A DNA stretch of 22,478 bases from Aquificaceae bacterium (GTDB lineage Bacteria; Aquificota; Aquificia; Aquificales; Aquificaceae): contig JANWYC010000004.1 of assembly GCA_025057245.1 (NCBI GenBank), positions 1 to 22,478 of the forward strand. Reading direction: 5' to 3'. Below the pieces are notes generated by a model. The model was not told the origin of the DNA. It saw nothing but the letters and a program-made list of their open reading frames with translations, and did no database searches. Positions 6,392 through 14,258 of the stretch are shown here, one piece after another (position 1 is the first letter of the stretch; each line of letters begins with the position of its first letter). The position numbers and the translations under genes were made by a program.

Positions 6392-7459
6392 TTGAACATT
6401 CTTGTCGAGCTGGCAAGTAGAGGAAGAGAATTGGGTGGTGTAAGGTTGTATAAGAAAAACATAGAGAGGGTGCTCTCTGCGCTCCTTATGAGTGGAGACT
6501 TTTGGGAGTTGGTGGATATGTCAGACCTGCCTGTGCCCGCTGCCTCTGGCGTAGTAAAAGCGTTGATAGAAAAAGGTATAGCCTTTATAGACGACGATGA
6601 GAACATCAGGCTAACCCAGAAGGGCTATGACCTGATAAAGGAGTTAGGGATACAACCATACACTGACTACGCATGTCAAGCTTGCGAAGGTAGAGGTATA
6701 CCCTTCTATGCGGACATAGACTTTTACAGAGAGTTTCTTCAGGTTACAAAGAACAGACCGAAGGCTATAAGGGATTATGACCAAGGGTCTGTTACGCCAG
6801 AGACCACAGTAGCAAGAGTGCTGTTTATGGACTCAAGGGGAGACCTTAGAAACAAAGACGTGCTGGTCTTAGGTGCGGAGGATGACCTTACTGGTCTTGC
6901 GGTTGCTCTTTCGAGAAAGGCTCGCAGTGTTCTTATTATAGACATAGACAAAAGGCTTATAGACTTTGACAACGGCATCTTTAGAGATTTGGGTATAGAC
7001 AATGCAGTGGCAAAAGTGTGGGACCTGAGAAATCCTTTTCCTCAAGATATACTGGGAAAGCATGACGTTTTTGTATCAGACCCACCAGAAACCCTTCCCG
7101 CATTCAGAGCTTTCATAGGCAGGGGTATAGCCACGCTCAGAGAAGATGGGGGTGTGGGATACTTCGGTCTTACTCTAAGAGACTCTTCTGTATTCAGGTG
7201 GAGAGACTTTCAGGCATCCCTTACCACTGAATTCGGCGTTGCCATAACAGACATAGTGCAGGACTTTAACGCTTACATAACTTGGGATTATCACTCTGAA
7301 ACAAAGGCGGCAGAGATAGCACCAGTAAAAAGAGAACCAAAGGGTGTTTGGTATAGGTCCGCCTGGTATAGGATAGAAGCCCTTCCGGGTTTTAAGCGGT
7401 GGAACGACCCAATTTCTGACGATGTTTTCTATTTAGACGAGGAAGGTTCAACCACATAA
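6392..7459 (+). CDS. bpsA: N4-bis(aminopropyl)spermidine synthase (branched-chain polyamine synthase)
   Basis: A predicted 355-residue aminopropyltransferase that uses decarboxylated S-adenosylmethionine to add two aminopropyl groups to the central nitrogen of spermidine, giving the quaternary branched polyamine found in thermophiles. An N-terminal winged-helix-like region (about residues 1-85) is followed by a CxxC segment (YACQACEGRG) and a Rossmann methyltransferase-like domain with VLVLGAEDDLTGLA and SDPPETLPAF, the BpsA signatures. The start is the TTG at 6392, with GGAGGT five nt upstream; an in-frame ATG at 6260 lies inside the divergent gene and would add residues foreign to the family. 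It stands alone. Confidence 0.9.
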   Translation: MNILVELASRGRELGGVRLYKKNIERVLSALLMSGDFWELVDMSDLPVPAASGVVKALIEKGIAFIDDDENIRLTQKGYDLIKELGIQPYTDYACQACEGRGIPFYADIDFYREFLQVTKNRPKAIRDYDQGSVTPETTVARVLFMDSRGDLRNKDVLVLGAEDDLTGLAVALSRKARSVLIIDIDKRLIDFDNGIFRDLGIDNAVAKVWDLRNPFPQDILGKHDVFVSDPPETLPAFRAFIGRGIATLREDGGVGYFGLTLRDSSVFRWRDFQASLTTEFGVAITDIVQDFNAYITWDYHSETKAAEIAPVKREPKGVWYRSAWYRIEALPGFKRWNDPISDDVFYLDEEGSTT

Positions 7460-7481
7460 CAGTTTTAAGCTTAGGAAGCAT

Positions 7482-7570
7482 CCAATAGTTCACATTCTCA
7501 TAGTGAGTTATTCAAACACGAGAGCGGGTTTTCGCATGTAGAGGGACTACGAGTTCTTCTATTTGTTTTG
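7482..7570 (+). repeat. dispersed repeat, decayed partial copy
   Basis: ATTCAAACAC at 7510-7519 followed by GAGCG and a T-rich run matches 1707-1730 of copy 2 in the same orientation. CAATAGTT..ATTCTCA just before it also resembles the reverse complement of 20372-20424. Alignment is by eye and includes gaps. Confidence 0.35.
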
Positions 7571-7633
7571 ATGTAGAACTAATTCTGTCATAGTAAACAC
7601 ATATGGTGTCGGACTCCAACACTCCACTTTCTC

Positions 7634-7700
7634 TATCTAACGACTCTCTATAAAGATAGACTCAAACCTTAAAATATGTGAATATAAAGTTATAAATCCC
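7634..7700 (-). repeat. dispersed repeat, partial copy with internal deletion
   Basis: TATCTAACGACTCTC then TATAAAGATAGACTCAAACC and GTGAATAT match the reverse complement of copy 2 (1676-1786), including TATAAAGACAAACTCAAAC and TTTGAATAT. About 28 nt of the middle seem to be missing. Confidence 0.45.
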
Positions 7701-7760
7701 AGCGAACAAACCCACAAGCTCACCACTAAGCAGATTCTAACCAAAAAGCCAGATACTCCC

Positions 7761-8474
7761 TTACACCGCTACTCTTTTGGGAGGTGGTGGTAAGAAGGCT
7801 TCTATACCATTTTCCTGAGCCCATTTTTGAGCCAGCTCGTAAGCTGCTTTTGCGGTGTTGAGGTTTTTCTCTATGAGTTCCAGCTTTTTCTTAAACTTCC
7901 TCTCAAGAGCGGAGTCCAAAGAAGCGGTTCCACCAGATGCCACGAACTTTTTCAAAAACCTTGACTTTATACCCTCTTCTATCGCTTCCACCCCTACCAC
8001 ACCTATAGCACCGAAGAGAGCTCCTATCATAGCCATGTTAGTAGATAGCTCTGTTCCCGCAATATCAATTGCAAACTTAGTAGCAGGAAAGTTAAAAACC
8101 TTTACGTCTAATTGCTCCAACCTCTCCTTGTCCTCCTCCGTCAAAAGGTCTTCCTCTGTATTTATTATTATCAGACCTTTCCTCTTTATGCCAGAGTAGA
8201 AGGGCATGGTGTAAGACTTACCCATAGTTATAACCTGTGGATGGAAAACCATTATCACATCTGGATAAACTACTTCACCTCTATCGAATATGGGCTCCAT
8301 GCCTATACGAGCGTAGCTCTCCGCTGGTGCCATCCTCTTCTCCGCACCGAAGAAGGGGTTGGACACTGCGTAGTATCCTTCGTAGTCAGCCGCGGTGGCT
8401 ATGATGTGCGCTGCGGTAACTGCACCCTGACCGCCCAGAGCTGGCATGCGTATGTTTACCCTTCTCCTTTTCAT
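7761..8474 (-). CDS. porG: pyruvate:ferredoxin oxidoreductase, gamma subunit
   Basis: A 237-residue gamma-type subunit of 2-oxoacid:ferredoxin oxidoreductases, the domain that binds coenzyme A in the fused enzymes. The family's GGQG motif is at residues 14-17 (MPALGGQGAVTAAHII), followed by FFGAEKRMAPAESYARIG and, late, LSTNMAMIGALFGAIG. A proline-rich tail (FLPPPPKRVAV) ends the protein. It starts with a GAGGAGG Shine-Dalgarno and overlaps the end of porB by four bases (ATGA), so translation is coupled. It is the last gene of the cluster. Confidence 0.9.
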   Translation of the reverse strand: MKRRRVNIRMPALGGQGAVTAAHIIATAADYEGYYAVSNPFFGAEKRMAPAESYARIGMEPIFDRGEVVYPDVIMVFHPQVITMGKSYTMPFYSGIKRKGLIIINTEEDLLTEEDKERLEQLDVKVFNFPATKFAIDIAGTELSTNMAMIGALFGAIGVVGVEAIEEGIKSRFLKKFVASGGTASLDSALERKFKKKLELIEKNLNTAKAAYELAQKWAQENGIEAFLPPPPKRVAV

Positions 8475-9331
8475 AGCAGACCCTCCTCTTTCTTGCGTTC
8501 TATGACCTCTTTTGCTGGCTCGCTGACGTATTCGAAGAAGGCAAACCTCTCCTTATCCCTCTGTCTCATCTCGTCAAGACCTTGGTCAGAGTTCAAGCCT
8601 ATCTCAAGTATGCACGGAGTATAAAGATGAACGTAGGTGGGTCCTACTTCTCTTGCTACGTATATAGCTTTCTTTATAACCGTTTCAACTCTCTTGGGTG
8701 AGGATACTGTAAGTCTTGCCACATAATGACAACCGGAGTCTATGGCTATTTGCCAGAAGGGAACTTTATCCCACTGCTTACCCTTGGGTGCCATCTTAAA
8801 CACATGACCTTTTACAGTAAGACCGCTTTCCTGACCACCCGTGTTGGCGTAGACTTCGTTGTCAAAGCATATGGTAGTTATCTTCTCCTGCCTGAAGAAG
8901 GACTGAAGAGTGCAGTCCAGACCTATGTCCACCGTTGCACCGTCACCCGCAAGCACCACCACATCTTTTACCTTATCAGGAAACCTCCACTCAAGCACCC
9001 TTTTTATACCAGAAGCTACTGCGTTCTGGTTTCCAAAGAGAGAGTGCACAGTGTGCAAAGCTATGTGAGGGAAGACCAAGGAAGTGCATCCGGTGGAGTT
9101 CACAATAATGGTATCCTCTGGTGCAGGCAAGGATGCCAGAATATATCTTAGAGCCATGGACTCAGGGCAACCCGCACACAGAGAGTGTTCCTCAATAAGC
9201 TCTTTTGTGTAAGACAGGTCCATTACGCCCCTTTTAGGGTTGCCCCAGGTGGCCTTAAACTGCAGGTCTCTTATCTCCTGAGGCATAACATCCAAAAATT
9301 CCTCGTTTATTTCATAAACTTTATATGACAT
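8471..9331 (-). CDS. porB: pyruvate:ferredoxin oxidoreductase, beta subunit
   Basis: A 286-residue thiamine-diphosphate-binding subunit. The TPP motif runs from GDGATVDIGL (129) to NEVYANTGGQ (158-167). C52, C55, C82 and C240 are positioned to hold the [4Fe-4S] cluster that takes electrons from the hydroxyethyl-TPP intermediate. The NEVYANTGGQ sequence is closer to pyruvate-type enzymes than to the shorter 2-oxoglutarate beta subunits, as I remember them. It has an AAGGAGG Shine-Dalgarno, overlaps porA by 11 nt and porG by 4. Confidence 0.93.
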   Translation of the reverse strand: MSYKVYEINEEFLDVMPQEIRDLQFKATWGNPKRGVMDLSYTKELIEEHSLCAGCPESMALRYILASLPAPEDTIIVNSTGCTSLVFPHIALHTVHSLFGNQNAVASGIKRVLEWRFPDKVKDVVVLAGDGATVDIGLDCTLQSFFRQEKITTICFDNEVYANTGGQESGLTVKGHVFKMAPKGKQWDKVPFWQIAIDSGCHYVARLTVSSPKRVETVIKKAIYVAREVGPTYVHLYTPCILEIGLNSDQGLDEMRQRDKERFAFFEYVSEPAKEVIERKKEEGLL

Positions 9332-10526
9332 GTTTTACCTCCTTACCAGTTAGCTTCATAACTTCGTGAACTATAACCTCCGCAGGCATTGTCATACCGC
9401 CTGCAACCCTTGGACCGCCTATAATCTCCGCATTAGACAGACCATAAAGGCGCGACTTTACCTCTCTCTCAAGCCATCCCACTACGTTAAACTCTGGTAC
9501 GAAGACATACTTAGCATTTTTTGTAGCTTCTATCAGCTCTTCTGTTGGGAAGGGTCTTATGGTCTTTAGCTTTAACACTCTTGCCTTTATACCCTCATCC
9601 TCAAGAAGCCTGACCGCTTCTTTTGCCTGCGCTGCGGCAGTTCCACAGGCTACAAATAGAATCTCTGCTTCAGGGTCTCCAAACTCTTCAGCCAGACCTC
9701 TAAGGTAATGCTTAGCGTATGGTCTTGACCTCTCTATGGCAGACCTTACTTCCCATTGCCAGCTGGCATGGGTTGCATACGATATGTAGTTGGACTTCAT
9801 AACAAAGGGGTCTCTGAGAAACCTTCCCGGTGGCACTTCTGCGTCTATGACGGGCATGGGTGCTTTGTAAGGGTTGTAGGGTGGCAAGGCTATATCATCT
9901 GGTGGAAGCATAATTGCCTCTCTTGTGTGGGAGACAAAAAAGCCATCCACGACGCTTACAACTGGCACATGCACGTCTGGCTGTTCTGCGACCACGAAAC
10001 CTGCAAGTATCATGTCAAAAAGGTCCTGAGCGTTCTCCGCATACCATATCATGCATCCAGTATCTAACATAAAGCTTACTTCGAGGTTATCAGGCTGTAT
10101 AGAAAGAGGTGAGTTTACACCTCTTGCCATAAGCACCAGCTGGACGGGTATCCGAGTTCCAGCCCACATGGGGAAGTTTTCCATAGCCCTTAGAGTTCCG
10201 GGTCCTGAGGTAGTGGTTATAGCTCTTGCGCCAGCCATTGCACAACCTGCCAGCTCTGACATAACACCAAACTCAGACTCACCCCTAAAGTAAACACCTA
10301 CGTATCCTTCCACCCAGAGTTCACCTATAAGGTGTGCGGCCTCTGACTGGGGTGTTATTGGGTAAGAGACGGAGGCATCCACAGAAGCCCTTTTGACCGC
10401 TTCCTTGACTGCTTCTGAGCCTGTCATAAAGTGCTTAGTTCTTGGTGCTTCAAAAAGAAGGTAGTCGGGGGATACCACCTTCTGTCCTGCCCTGTTGTAT
10501 GTAACTGTGTCTAAAATTGTTTGCAT
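9321..10526 (-). CDS. porA: pyruvate:ferredoxin oxidoreductase, alpha subunit
   Basis: A 401-residue alpha subunit carrying the pyrimidine-binding domain for thiamine diphosphate. It has the YPITPQS motif (55-61), FRGESEFGVMSELAGCAMAG, TTTSGPG and DGFFVSHT (194-201); the last resembles pyruvate-type alpha subunits. A C-terminal transketolase-C-like domain follows (EILFVACGTAAAQAKEAVRLL). With porB it cleaves pyruvate or, running in reverse, carboxylates acetyl-CoA with reduced ferredoxin, a step of carbon fixation in Aquificae. The assignment to pyruvate rather than 2-oxoglutarate is likely but not proven by sequence. AAGGAGG lies 6 nt before the ATG. A 60-bp gap separates it from the Uma2 gene. 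Confidence 0.93.
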   Translation of the reverse strand: MQTILDTVTYNRAGQKVVSPDYLLFEAPRTKHFMTGSEAVKEAVKRASVDASVSYPITPQSEAAHLIGELWVEGYVGVYFRGESEFGVMSELAGCAMAGARAITTTSGPGTLRAMENFPMWAGTRIPVQLVLMARGVNSPLSIQPDNLEVSFMLDTGCMIWYAENAQDLFDMILAGFVVAEQPDVHVPVVSVVDGFFVSHTREAIMLPPDDIALPPYNPYKAPMPVIDAEVPPGRFLRDPFVMKSNYISYATHASWQWEVRSAIERSRPYAKHYLRGLAEEFGDPEAEILFVACGTAAAQAKEAVRLLEDEGIKARVLKLKTIRPFPTEELIEATKNAKYVFVPEFNVVGWLEREVKSRLYGLSNAEIIGGPRVAGGMTMPAEVIVHEVMKLTGKEVKHVI

Positions 10527-10586
10527 GATATCCTCCTTCAGGTTGTTAATATGAATTTATCTAAAAATATGTTTAAAAGCATGACT

Positions 10587-11135
10587 TTAATCACTGAAAA
10601 CCTCCTCCAGTCTTACGCAGAAGCCTTCCAGTAGTTTGGAACATACTTGACCCTCTTCGTAAGCCCACGAGTACACTTTGTATTCTGTGCCCTCAAGGCT
10701 AAAAACCTCAATAACTCTCTCCTCAGGAAAGGCAAGCCAGAACTCTTTAACACCATAGCTTGCATACAGTCTTCTTTTATCCTCCGTGTCCTTTTTGAGA
10801 CTTGAGGGTGAAACTATCTCCACCACAAGGTCGGGCGTGCCAAAAATACCCTTTTCCTTTACCACAGACAGGTTTTCTTTCAAAACCACCACTAAGTCAG
10901 GCTGAACCACATTCTCCTCGCTCAAAATCAAGTCAAACGGTGAAATGTGTAGCTTACCAAGGTCTTTACTCTTTAGATAACTTCTAAAAGTGATAGCAAG
11001 CTCAAGGGCCACTTCTTGATGCTTTCTACTGGCTCCGGGCATTGGGTAGAGCTCTCCTTCTATTATCTCACACCTTTCCTCTTCCCCAAGTCTTAGATAA
11101 TCTTCGTATGTCCAGACCTTTGATGTGGTTCTCAT
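10587..11135 (-). CDS. Uma2-family (DUF820) restriction-endonuclease-fold protein
   Basis: A 182-residue protein with the full Uma2 pattern: MRTTSKVWTYEDYLRLGEEE, then EIIEGELYPMPGAS, HQEVALELAITFRSYL, and a PD-(D/E)xK-like core: VVQPDLVVVL, TPDLVVEIVSPSS, then KDTEDKRRLYASYGVKEFWLA. The fold suggests a metal-dependent nuclease, but the biological role of the family is unknown. It sits between porE and porA, overlapping the porE stop by four bases (ATGA), so it is transcribed and probably translated with the oxidoreductase. Nothing in the sequence suggests a catalytic link with POR; it may be a recent insertion that kept the operon intact. Confidence 0.9.
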   Translation of the reverse strand: MRTTSKVWTYEDYLRLGEEERCEIIEGELYPMPGASRKHQEVALELAITFRSYLKSKDLGKLHISPFDLILSEENVVQPDLVVVLKENLSVVKEKGIFGTPDLVVEIVSPSSLKKDTEDKRRLYASYGVKEFWLAFPEERVIEVFSLEGTEYKVYSWAYEEGQVCSKLLEGFCVRLEEVFSD

Positions 11136-11701
11136 TTACCCAGTTCCCTCTTGACCTCTTCCGCAATCCTTATAAACTTTTCCATCTCTTCCACGTGCTG
11201 GTCTCTGAGAGTTATCATGGCATCTTCGTGTCCTGCCATACCGCACATAGCTATGGTAAAGCAGTCCGTCTCCGCTCTTATTATCTTAAGCGCCACATTG
11301 GCATAATGACAGTGCACGCCCACGAATATACAGGCTTTTATCCTGTTGTGCCATATGGTAAGATTAGGATGATTGGGGTTTATCTCAACCGCTGGGTTTA
11401 TCTTTGGATACTTAGGTCTGTAGTCATACATAGGTATTATCTTTGCGCCCAATACCTGAGCCATTCTCTTGACCAGCTTTGCCTTTTCCTTAGCTTCCTC
11501 GTTCCACGCATAGAGCACCTGGGGTCCAGGGAAGATGGTGGGGTTTGCTCTTGTGAGCATGGCTTTTGCAGCCTCCCTCATAGCCACTTCCTCTTCTACT
11601 ATTTCGTTATACATGAGGGCGTGTCCGGGCGGTGGGTTTAGAACACCCTCATATACCGCCACTGGGTAGGGTGAAAAACTACTCGGTCCGAGTGTTGCCA
11701 T
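11132..11701 (-). CDS. porE: pyruvate:ferredoxin oxidoreductase, epsilon subunit (CODH-beta-family-like)
   Basis: A 189-residue protein that fits the extra subunit of the five-subunit oxidoreductases of Aquificae. It resembles the family annotated as carbon monoxide dehydrogenase beta / acetyl-CoA synthase epsilon subunit: a Rossmann-like region with IKACIFVGVHCHYANVALKI and DCFTIAMCGMAGHEDAMITL. No cofactor-binding motif is obvious, and its role in the complex is unknown. AAGGAGGT lies five nt before the ATG. It follows porD after 87 nt and overlaps the Uma2 gene by four bases. The subunit assignment relies mainly on its place in the operon. Confidence 0.75.
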   Translation of the reverse strand: MATLGPSSFSPYPVAVYEGVLNPPPGHALMYNEIVEEEVAMREAAKAMLTRANPTIFPGPQVLYAWNEEAKEKAKLVKRMAQVLGAKIIPMYDYRPKYPKINPAVEINPNHPNLTIWHNRIKACIFVGVHCHYANVALKIIRAETDCFTIAMCGMAGHEDAMITLRDQHVEEMEKFIRIAEEVKRELGK

Positions 11702-11788
11702 AACTTACCTCCTTAAAGATATTTCCAAACCTAAAAAGCCACAACGCCAGAAGTAAAACTCACAGCCTTTTGAAGGATTATTCATGGT

Positions 11789-12019
11789 TTACTTCTCCGC
11801 ATGAACTTCTGGCATTATCATATGTATGGCGTTCCTTTTCAGAAGGTTCACGCATACATACACACACAGACCGCATCCTTTACACCTTTCCTGAACCACA
11901 TAAGCATGATGCTCCTCGTCGGTATACATCAGCGTGTTAGGCTCAGGGCAGAAAAGGGTGCACTGCTTGCAGTTATACTTACTACACTCTTCGTTGATTA
12001 CCTCTGCCACATAATACAT
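11789..12019 (-). CDS. porD: pyruvate:ferredoxin oxidoreductase, delta subunit (2x[4Fe-4S] ferredoxin)
   Basis: A 76-residue ferredoxin-like subunit. The first cluster is C12-C17-C20-C24 (C-x4-C-x2-C-x3-CP) and the second C46-C49-C52-C56 (C-x2-C-x2-C-x3-C); the last cysteine is followed by valine, not the usual proline. It would carry electrons between the TPP-bound site and external ferredoxin. It is the first gene of the cluster, with AGGAGG upstream and a promoter at 12056-12083. The order here, D-E-(Uma2)-A-B-G, differs slightly from the E-D-A-B-G order I remember for Hydrogenobacter por. Confidence 0.88.
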   Translation of the reverse strand: MYYVAEVINEECSKYNCKQCTLFCPEPNTLMYTDEEHHAYVVQERCKGCGLCVYVCVNLLKRNAIHMIMPEVHAEK

Positions 12020-12055
12020 GCCTTGCCTCCTAACCTGTAACTTTGGGCTTTTATT

Positions 12056-12083
12056 AAGTTATTACCGTTGAAGTTTTTGTCAA
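12056..12083 (-). promoter_or_regulatory. promoter of the por operon
   Basis: A perfect TTGACA (12083-12078, minus strand), a 16-bp spacer and TAACTT (12061-12056). The predicted leader is about 30 nt and includes the AGGAGG of porD. It overlaps the divergent protease promoter. Confidence 0.5.
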
Positions 12084-12096
12084 CAGACACTATATT
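12068..12096 (+). promoter_or_regulatory. promoter of the S41 protease gene
   Basis: TTGAAG (12068-12073), a 17-bp spacer, TATATT (12091-12096). The start would be near 12103, giving a ~13-nt leader without a clear Shine-Dalgarno. Confidence 0.5.
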
Positions 12097-12116
12097 ATTA
12101 AACCGTAAAGACTTCC

Positions 12117-13229
12117 ATGGGTCTACCCTTACTTTTAATAGTTCTGCTGGTGAATCTAGCGTACGGGGCGGAGTATTGTTCTAAAGAGGAGCTCCTTCTG
12201 AGGATAAGCGGAATTTTGGAAAAGCACTATCTATGGTGGGATAAGGTCAAAGGTGCCACATGGAAGGACGAAAAGGAGCTTATAGAGCACCTAAGAAAGA
12301 TAGGAGACCGTTGGACATCCATAACAAAACGGGATGAAGACAGGCTGTGGTATTCCAGCTCAAAGATGGTAGGTCTGGGTATTAGATGGGACGAGAAAGG
12401 TTACGTGCTAAAGGTGTTCCCAGGCTCTCCTGCGGAGAAGCATGGCATAAAAGAAGGAGACTTGCTCGTATCAATTCAAGGCGAGACTGACAAAAATTTG
12501 TGGAGGAAGATAATAAGAGAGGCGGAGAAGGGAGAGACTTTAAAGTTAGAACTTGTAAGGGATGGTGTTTTTATAAGGCTTGAGGTGGTAAAGGGTGAGT
12601 TTTTTGTGCCTGCGGTGGAGGAGAACAGAATAATTGAGCTTGACAACAGGAAGGTAGGCTACATAAAGCTTTCTAACTTCACACAACCTGCTTTGGAAGG
12701 TTTTAGAGAAGCCATGGAAAACTTTAAGGAGAAAAACATAAGCGTTCTCGTAATAGACCTTAGGGATAACGGTGGTGGTCTCATATCTGTAGCTAAGGGC
12801 ATGGCGGACATCTTACTCAGCGGTGAGGGCGTGATGTTCTATTTGGATGGCAGGGCGGGAAACATGGGTGTGTATCTGTTTAAAAACCGTAACGGTTTTA
12901 AAAAGCCTATAGTTGTTCTGGTAAACAAAAACACAGCATCCGCTGCGGAGCTCTTTACCGTCTTGTTAAAGCGATACGCAGGCGCAGTAGTTGTGGGAGA
13001 AAACACCGCTGGCAAGTATGTGGGTAGTAACATATTTTCCATTGACCAGTGCAACGGCAATGTTCTCAGGCTCATAACTTTTGAGATGAAACTGCCAAAC
13101 GGTGAGACAATAACCACGCAAAAGGGTATAAATCCTGATTGTAAGTTAGAAAGCGGTGAGTTTATAAACCAATCCCTACAGTGCCTTTCCATCCATGGCT
13201 TAGAAGTATATCCCGCAGGACAACCCTAA
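12117..13229 (+). CDS. CtpA-like S41 carboxyl-terminal processing protease
   Basis: A 370-residue exported serine protease. A signal peptide (about residues 1-17, LLLIVLLVNLAYGA) is followed by an N-terminal helical region, a PDZ domain (about 85-160, GLGIRWDEKG, GSPAEKHGIKEGD) and the S41 catalytic core. The likely Ser/Lys dyad is S275 (NKNTASAAELF) and K300 (GENTAGK); VLVIDLRDNGGG is the family strand before them. It probably trims or degrades envelope proteins. Cysteines in the mature part (C21 and several after residue 320) could form disulfides. Its last 68 nt overlap the convergent kinase-like gene, an unusually long antisense coding overlap. Confidence 0.93.
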   Translation: MGLPLLLIVLLVNLAYGAEYCSKEELLLRISGILEKHYLWWDKVKGATWKDEKELIEHLRKIGDRWTSITKRDEDRLWYSSSKMVGLGIRWDEKGYVLKVFPGSPAEKHGIKEGDLLVSIQGETDKNLWRKIIREAEKGETLKLELVRDGVFIRLEVVKGEFFVPAVEENRIIELDNRKVGYIKLSNFTQPALEGFREAMENFKEKNISVLVIDLRDNGGGLISVAKGMADILLSGEGVMFYLDGRAGNMGVYLFKNRNGFKKPIVVLVNKNTASAAELFTVLLKRYAGAVVVGENTAGKYVGSNIFSIDQCNGNVLRLITFEMKLPNGETITTQKGINPDCKLESGEFINQSLQCLSIHGLEVYPAGQP

Positions 13230-13704
13230 GCTCATCCCTACTCCTTGCTGTGTTTATCTTTATGGCGTGGTCTGGGGGTGTGAACCTCTCCTTTTGTTTG
13301 AAATAGACCTCCACATCCGCGTCAGATATGTCTTGTCTATCTTTTAATCTTTTTAACACCTCCTCTTCCTCAGCCCAGGCGAGCAGGAACAGAGCCCTAG
13401 GAAAGGCTTCTTTTACAAGGTCTCTCTGCCAGTTTTCTATAAAAGCAGCATCAAGAACCACGTCCTTACCTTCTCTAACCTTTTGCTCCGCTCTCTTTAT
13501 CATTTCCCTATATACCCTTACAGTCCATTCCTCCGAGTATATGCCCTCACCGTAACCCGTTTTCATCTTTTGCTCCGTTTCAAGCCCTGCCAACTCCTTT
13601 CTTATCTGGTCGCTCCTTAGCCACTCAAAGCCAAGGTCTTGGTAAAGTATGCTTGAAAGAAAAGACTTACCAGAGCCAGAAAGACCCATTATCACTACTA
13701 TCAT
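13162..13704 (-). CDS. P-loop kinase-like ATPase (gluconate kinase / zeta-toxin-like fold)
   Basis: A 180-residue protein with a Walker A motif at 7-14 (GLSGSGKS), then LRSDQIRKELAG, VREGKDVVLDAAFIENWQR (a Walker-B-like strand) and LLAWAEEEEVLKRLKDRQ, the lid region. This layout is common to small-molecule kinases annotated as AAA-family ATPases. The substrate is unknown. It overlaps the upstream thioredoxin-fold gene by four bases (ATGA) and the protease gene, tail to tail, by 68 nt. Confidence 0.85.
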   Translation of the reverse strand: MIVVIMGLSGSGKSFLSSILYQDLGFEWLRSDQIRKELAGLETEQKMKTGYGEGIYSEEWTVRVYREMIKRAEQKVREGKDVVLDAAFIENWQRDLVKEAFPRALFLLAWAEEEEVLKRLKDRQDISDADVEVYFKQKERFTPPDHAIKINTARSRDELRVVLRDILLSHGWKGTVGIGL

Positions 13705-14252
13705 TCAAGCCCGAGCTCTTTAAGAAGTCTTGGAGTGTATCCCTCTATAACCTTGTAGCCTTCCATGATGATGTTGTAAGGTGTTCCCTGAATGTTGAGA
13801 TTTTGAGCCACCTTTATGTGTTCGTTCACCAAGGGACACTCCTTCACCTTTGGAGGATTGCCGTCCCACACGCCAGAAAGCACCTCGTCAATCGCCTTCA
13901 GCTTGTCCTTTGAGCAAGCTATGTAGTCAGACTTCGCCCTGCTTTCAGGAAAACTTCTGGAAGGAAGAAGGAACACATAGACCTTTAACTTGTTCAGGTG
14001 AGGTTTTATAGCTTGCCACTCTTTCCTACAGTGTCCACAGTCTGGGTTTATAAAGGTTATAAGCTCCTTCTTGCCCTTACCCACCACCACTGCTTTGTTT
14101 AAGGGTATCTCTTTTACCTTAGACTTTATAAACTCCGAATAGAGGTCTTGTGCGTAAGAGAGTTGAAGTATAAAAAGTGTTAAACCTAACAGCTTTAAGC
14201 TCTTAGTTAACTCTACCATGCCACGAGTTAAACTGCGTAGAGTGAAAGGCAT
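13701..14252 (-). CDS. periplasmic DsbC/DsbG-like thioredoxin-fold protein
   Basis: A protein of up to 183 residues with an N-terminal signal segment (LKLLGLTLFILQLSYAQ) and a thioredoxin fold. The redox motif is C72-G-H-C75 within TFINPDCGHCRKEW, and the cis-proline loop is GTPYN (156-160). It is likely a disulfide isomerase or reductase in the periplasm; a dimerisation domain of the usual DsbC length is missing, since only about 25 residues lie between signal and fold. A TATAAT ends 6 nt before the ATG at 14252, pointing to a leaderless start; the internal ATG at 14219 is the alternative. The gene follows ispH by 20 nt and overlaps the kinase gene by 4. Confidence 0.85.
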   Translation of the reverse strand: MPFTLRSLTRGMVELTKSLKLLGLTLFILQLSYAQDLYSEFIKSKVKEIPLNKAVVVGKGKKELITFINPDCGHCRKEWQAIKPHLNKLKVYVFLLPSRSFPESRAKSDYIACSKDKLKAIDEVLSGVWDGNPPKVKECPLVNEHIKVAQNLNIQGTPYNIIMEGYKVIEGYTPRLLKELGLE

Positions 14253-14258
14253 AGGTGC

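Larger units (their letters stand above)
7460..7760. other. gene-free gap between bpsA and porG (convergent)
   Basis: No ORF of note and no clear hairpin terminator. It holds two partial copies of the dispersed repeat, on opposite strands (about 7482-7570 and 7634-7700). Confidence 0.55.

Noticed and set aside
8112..8624. 170-codon open frame antisense to porG and porB
   Set aside because: Both minus-strand genes are clear family members; the opposite frame shows no domain and spans their junction.
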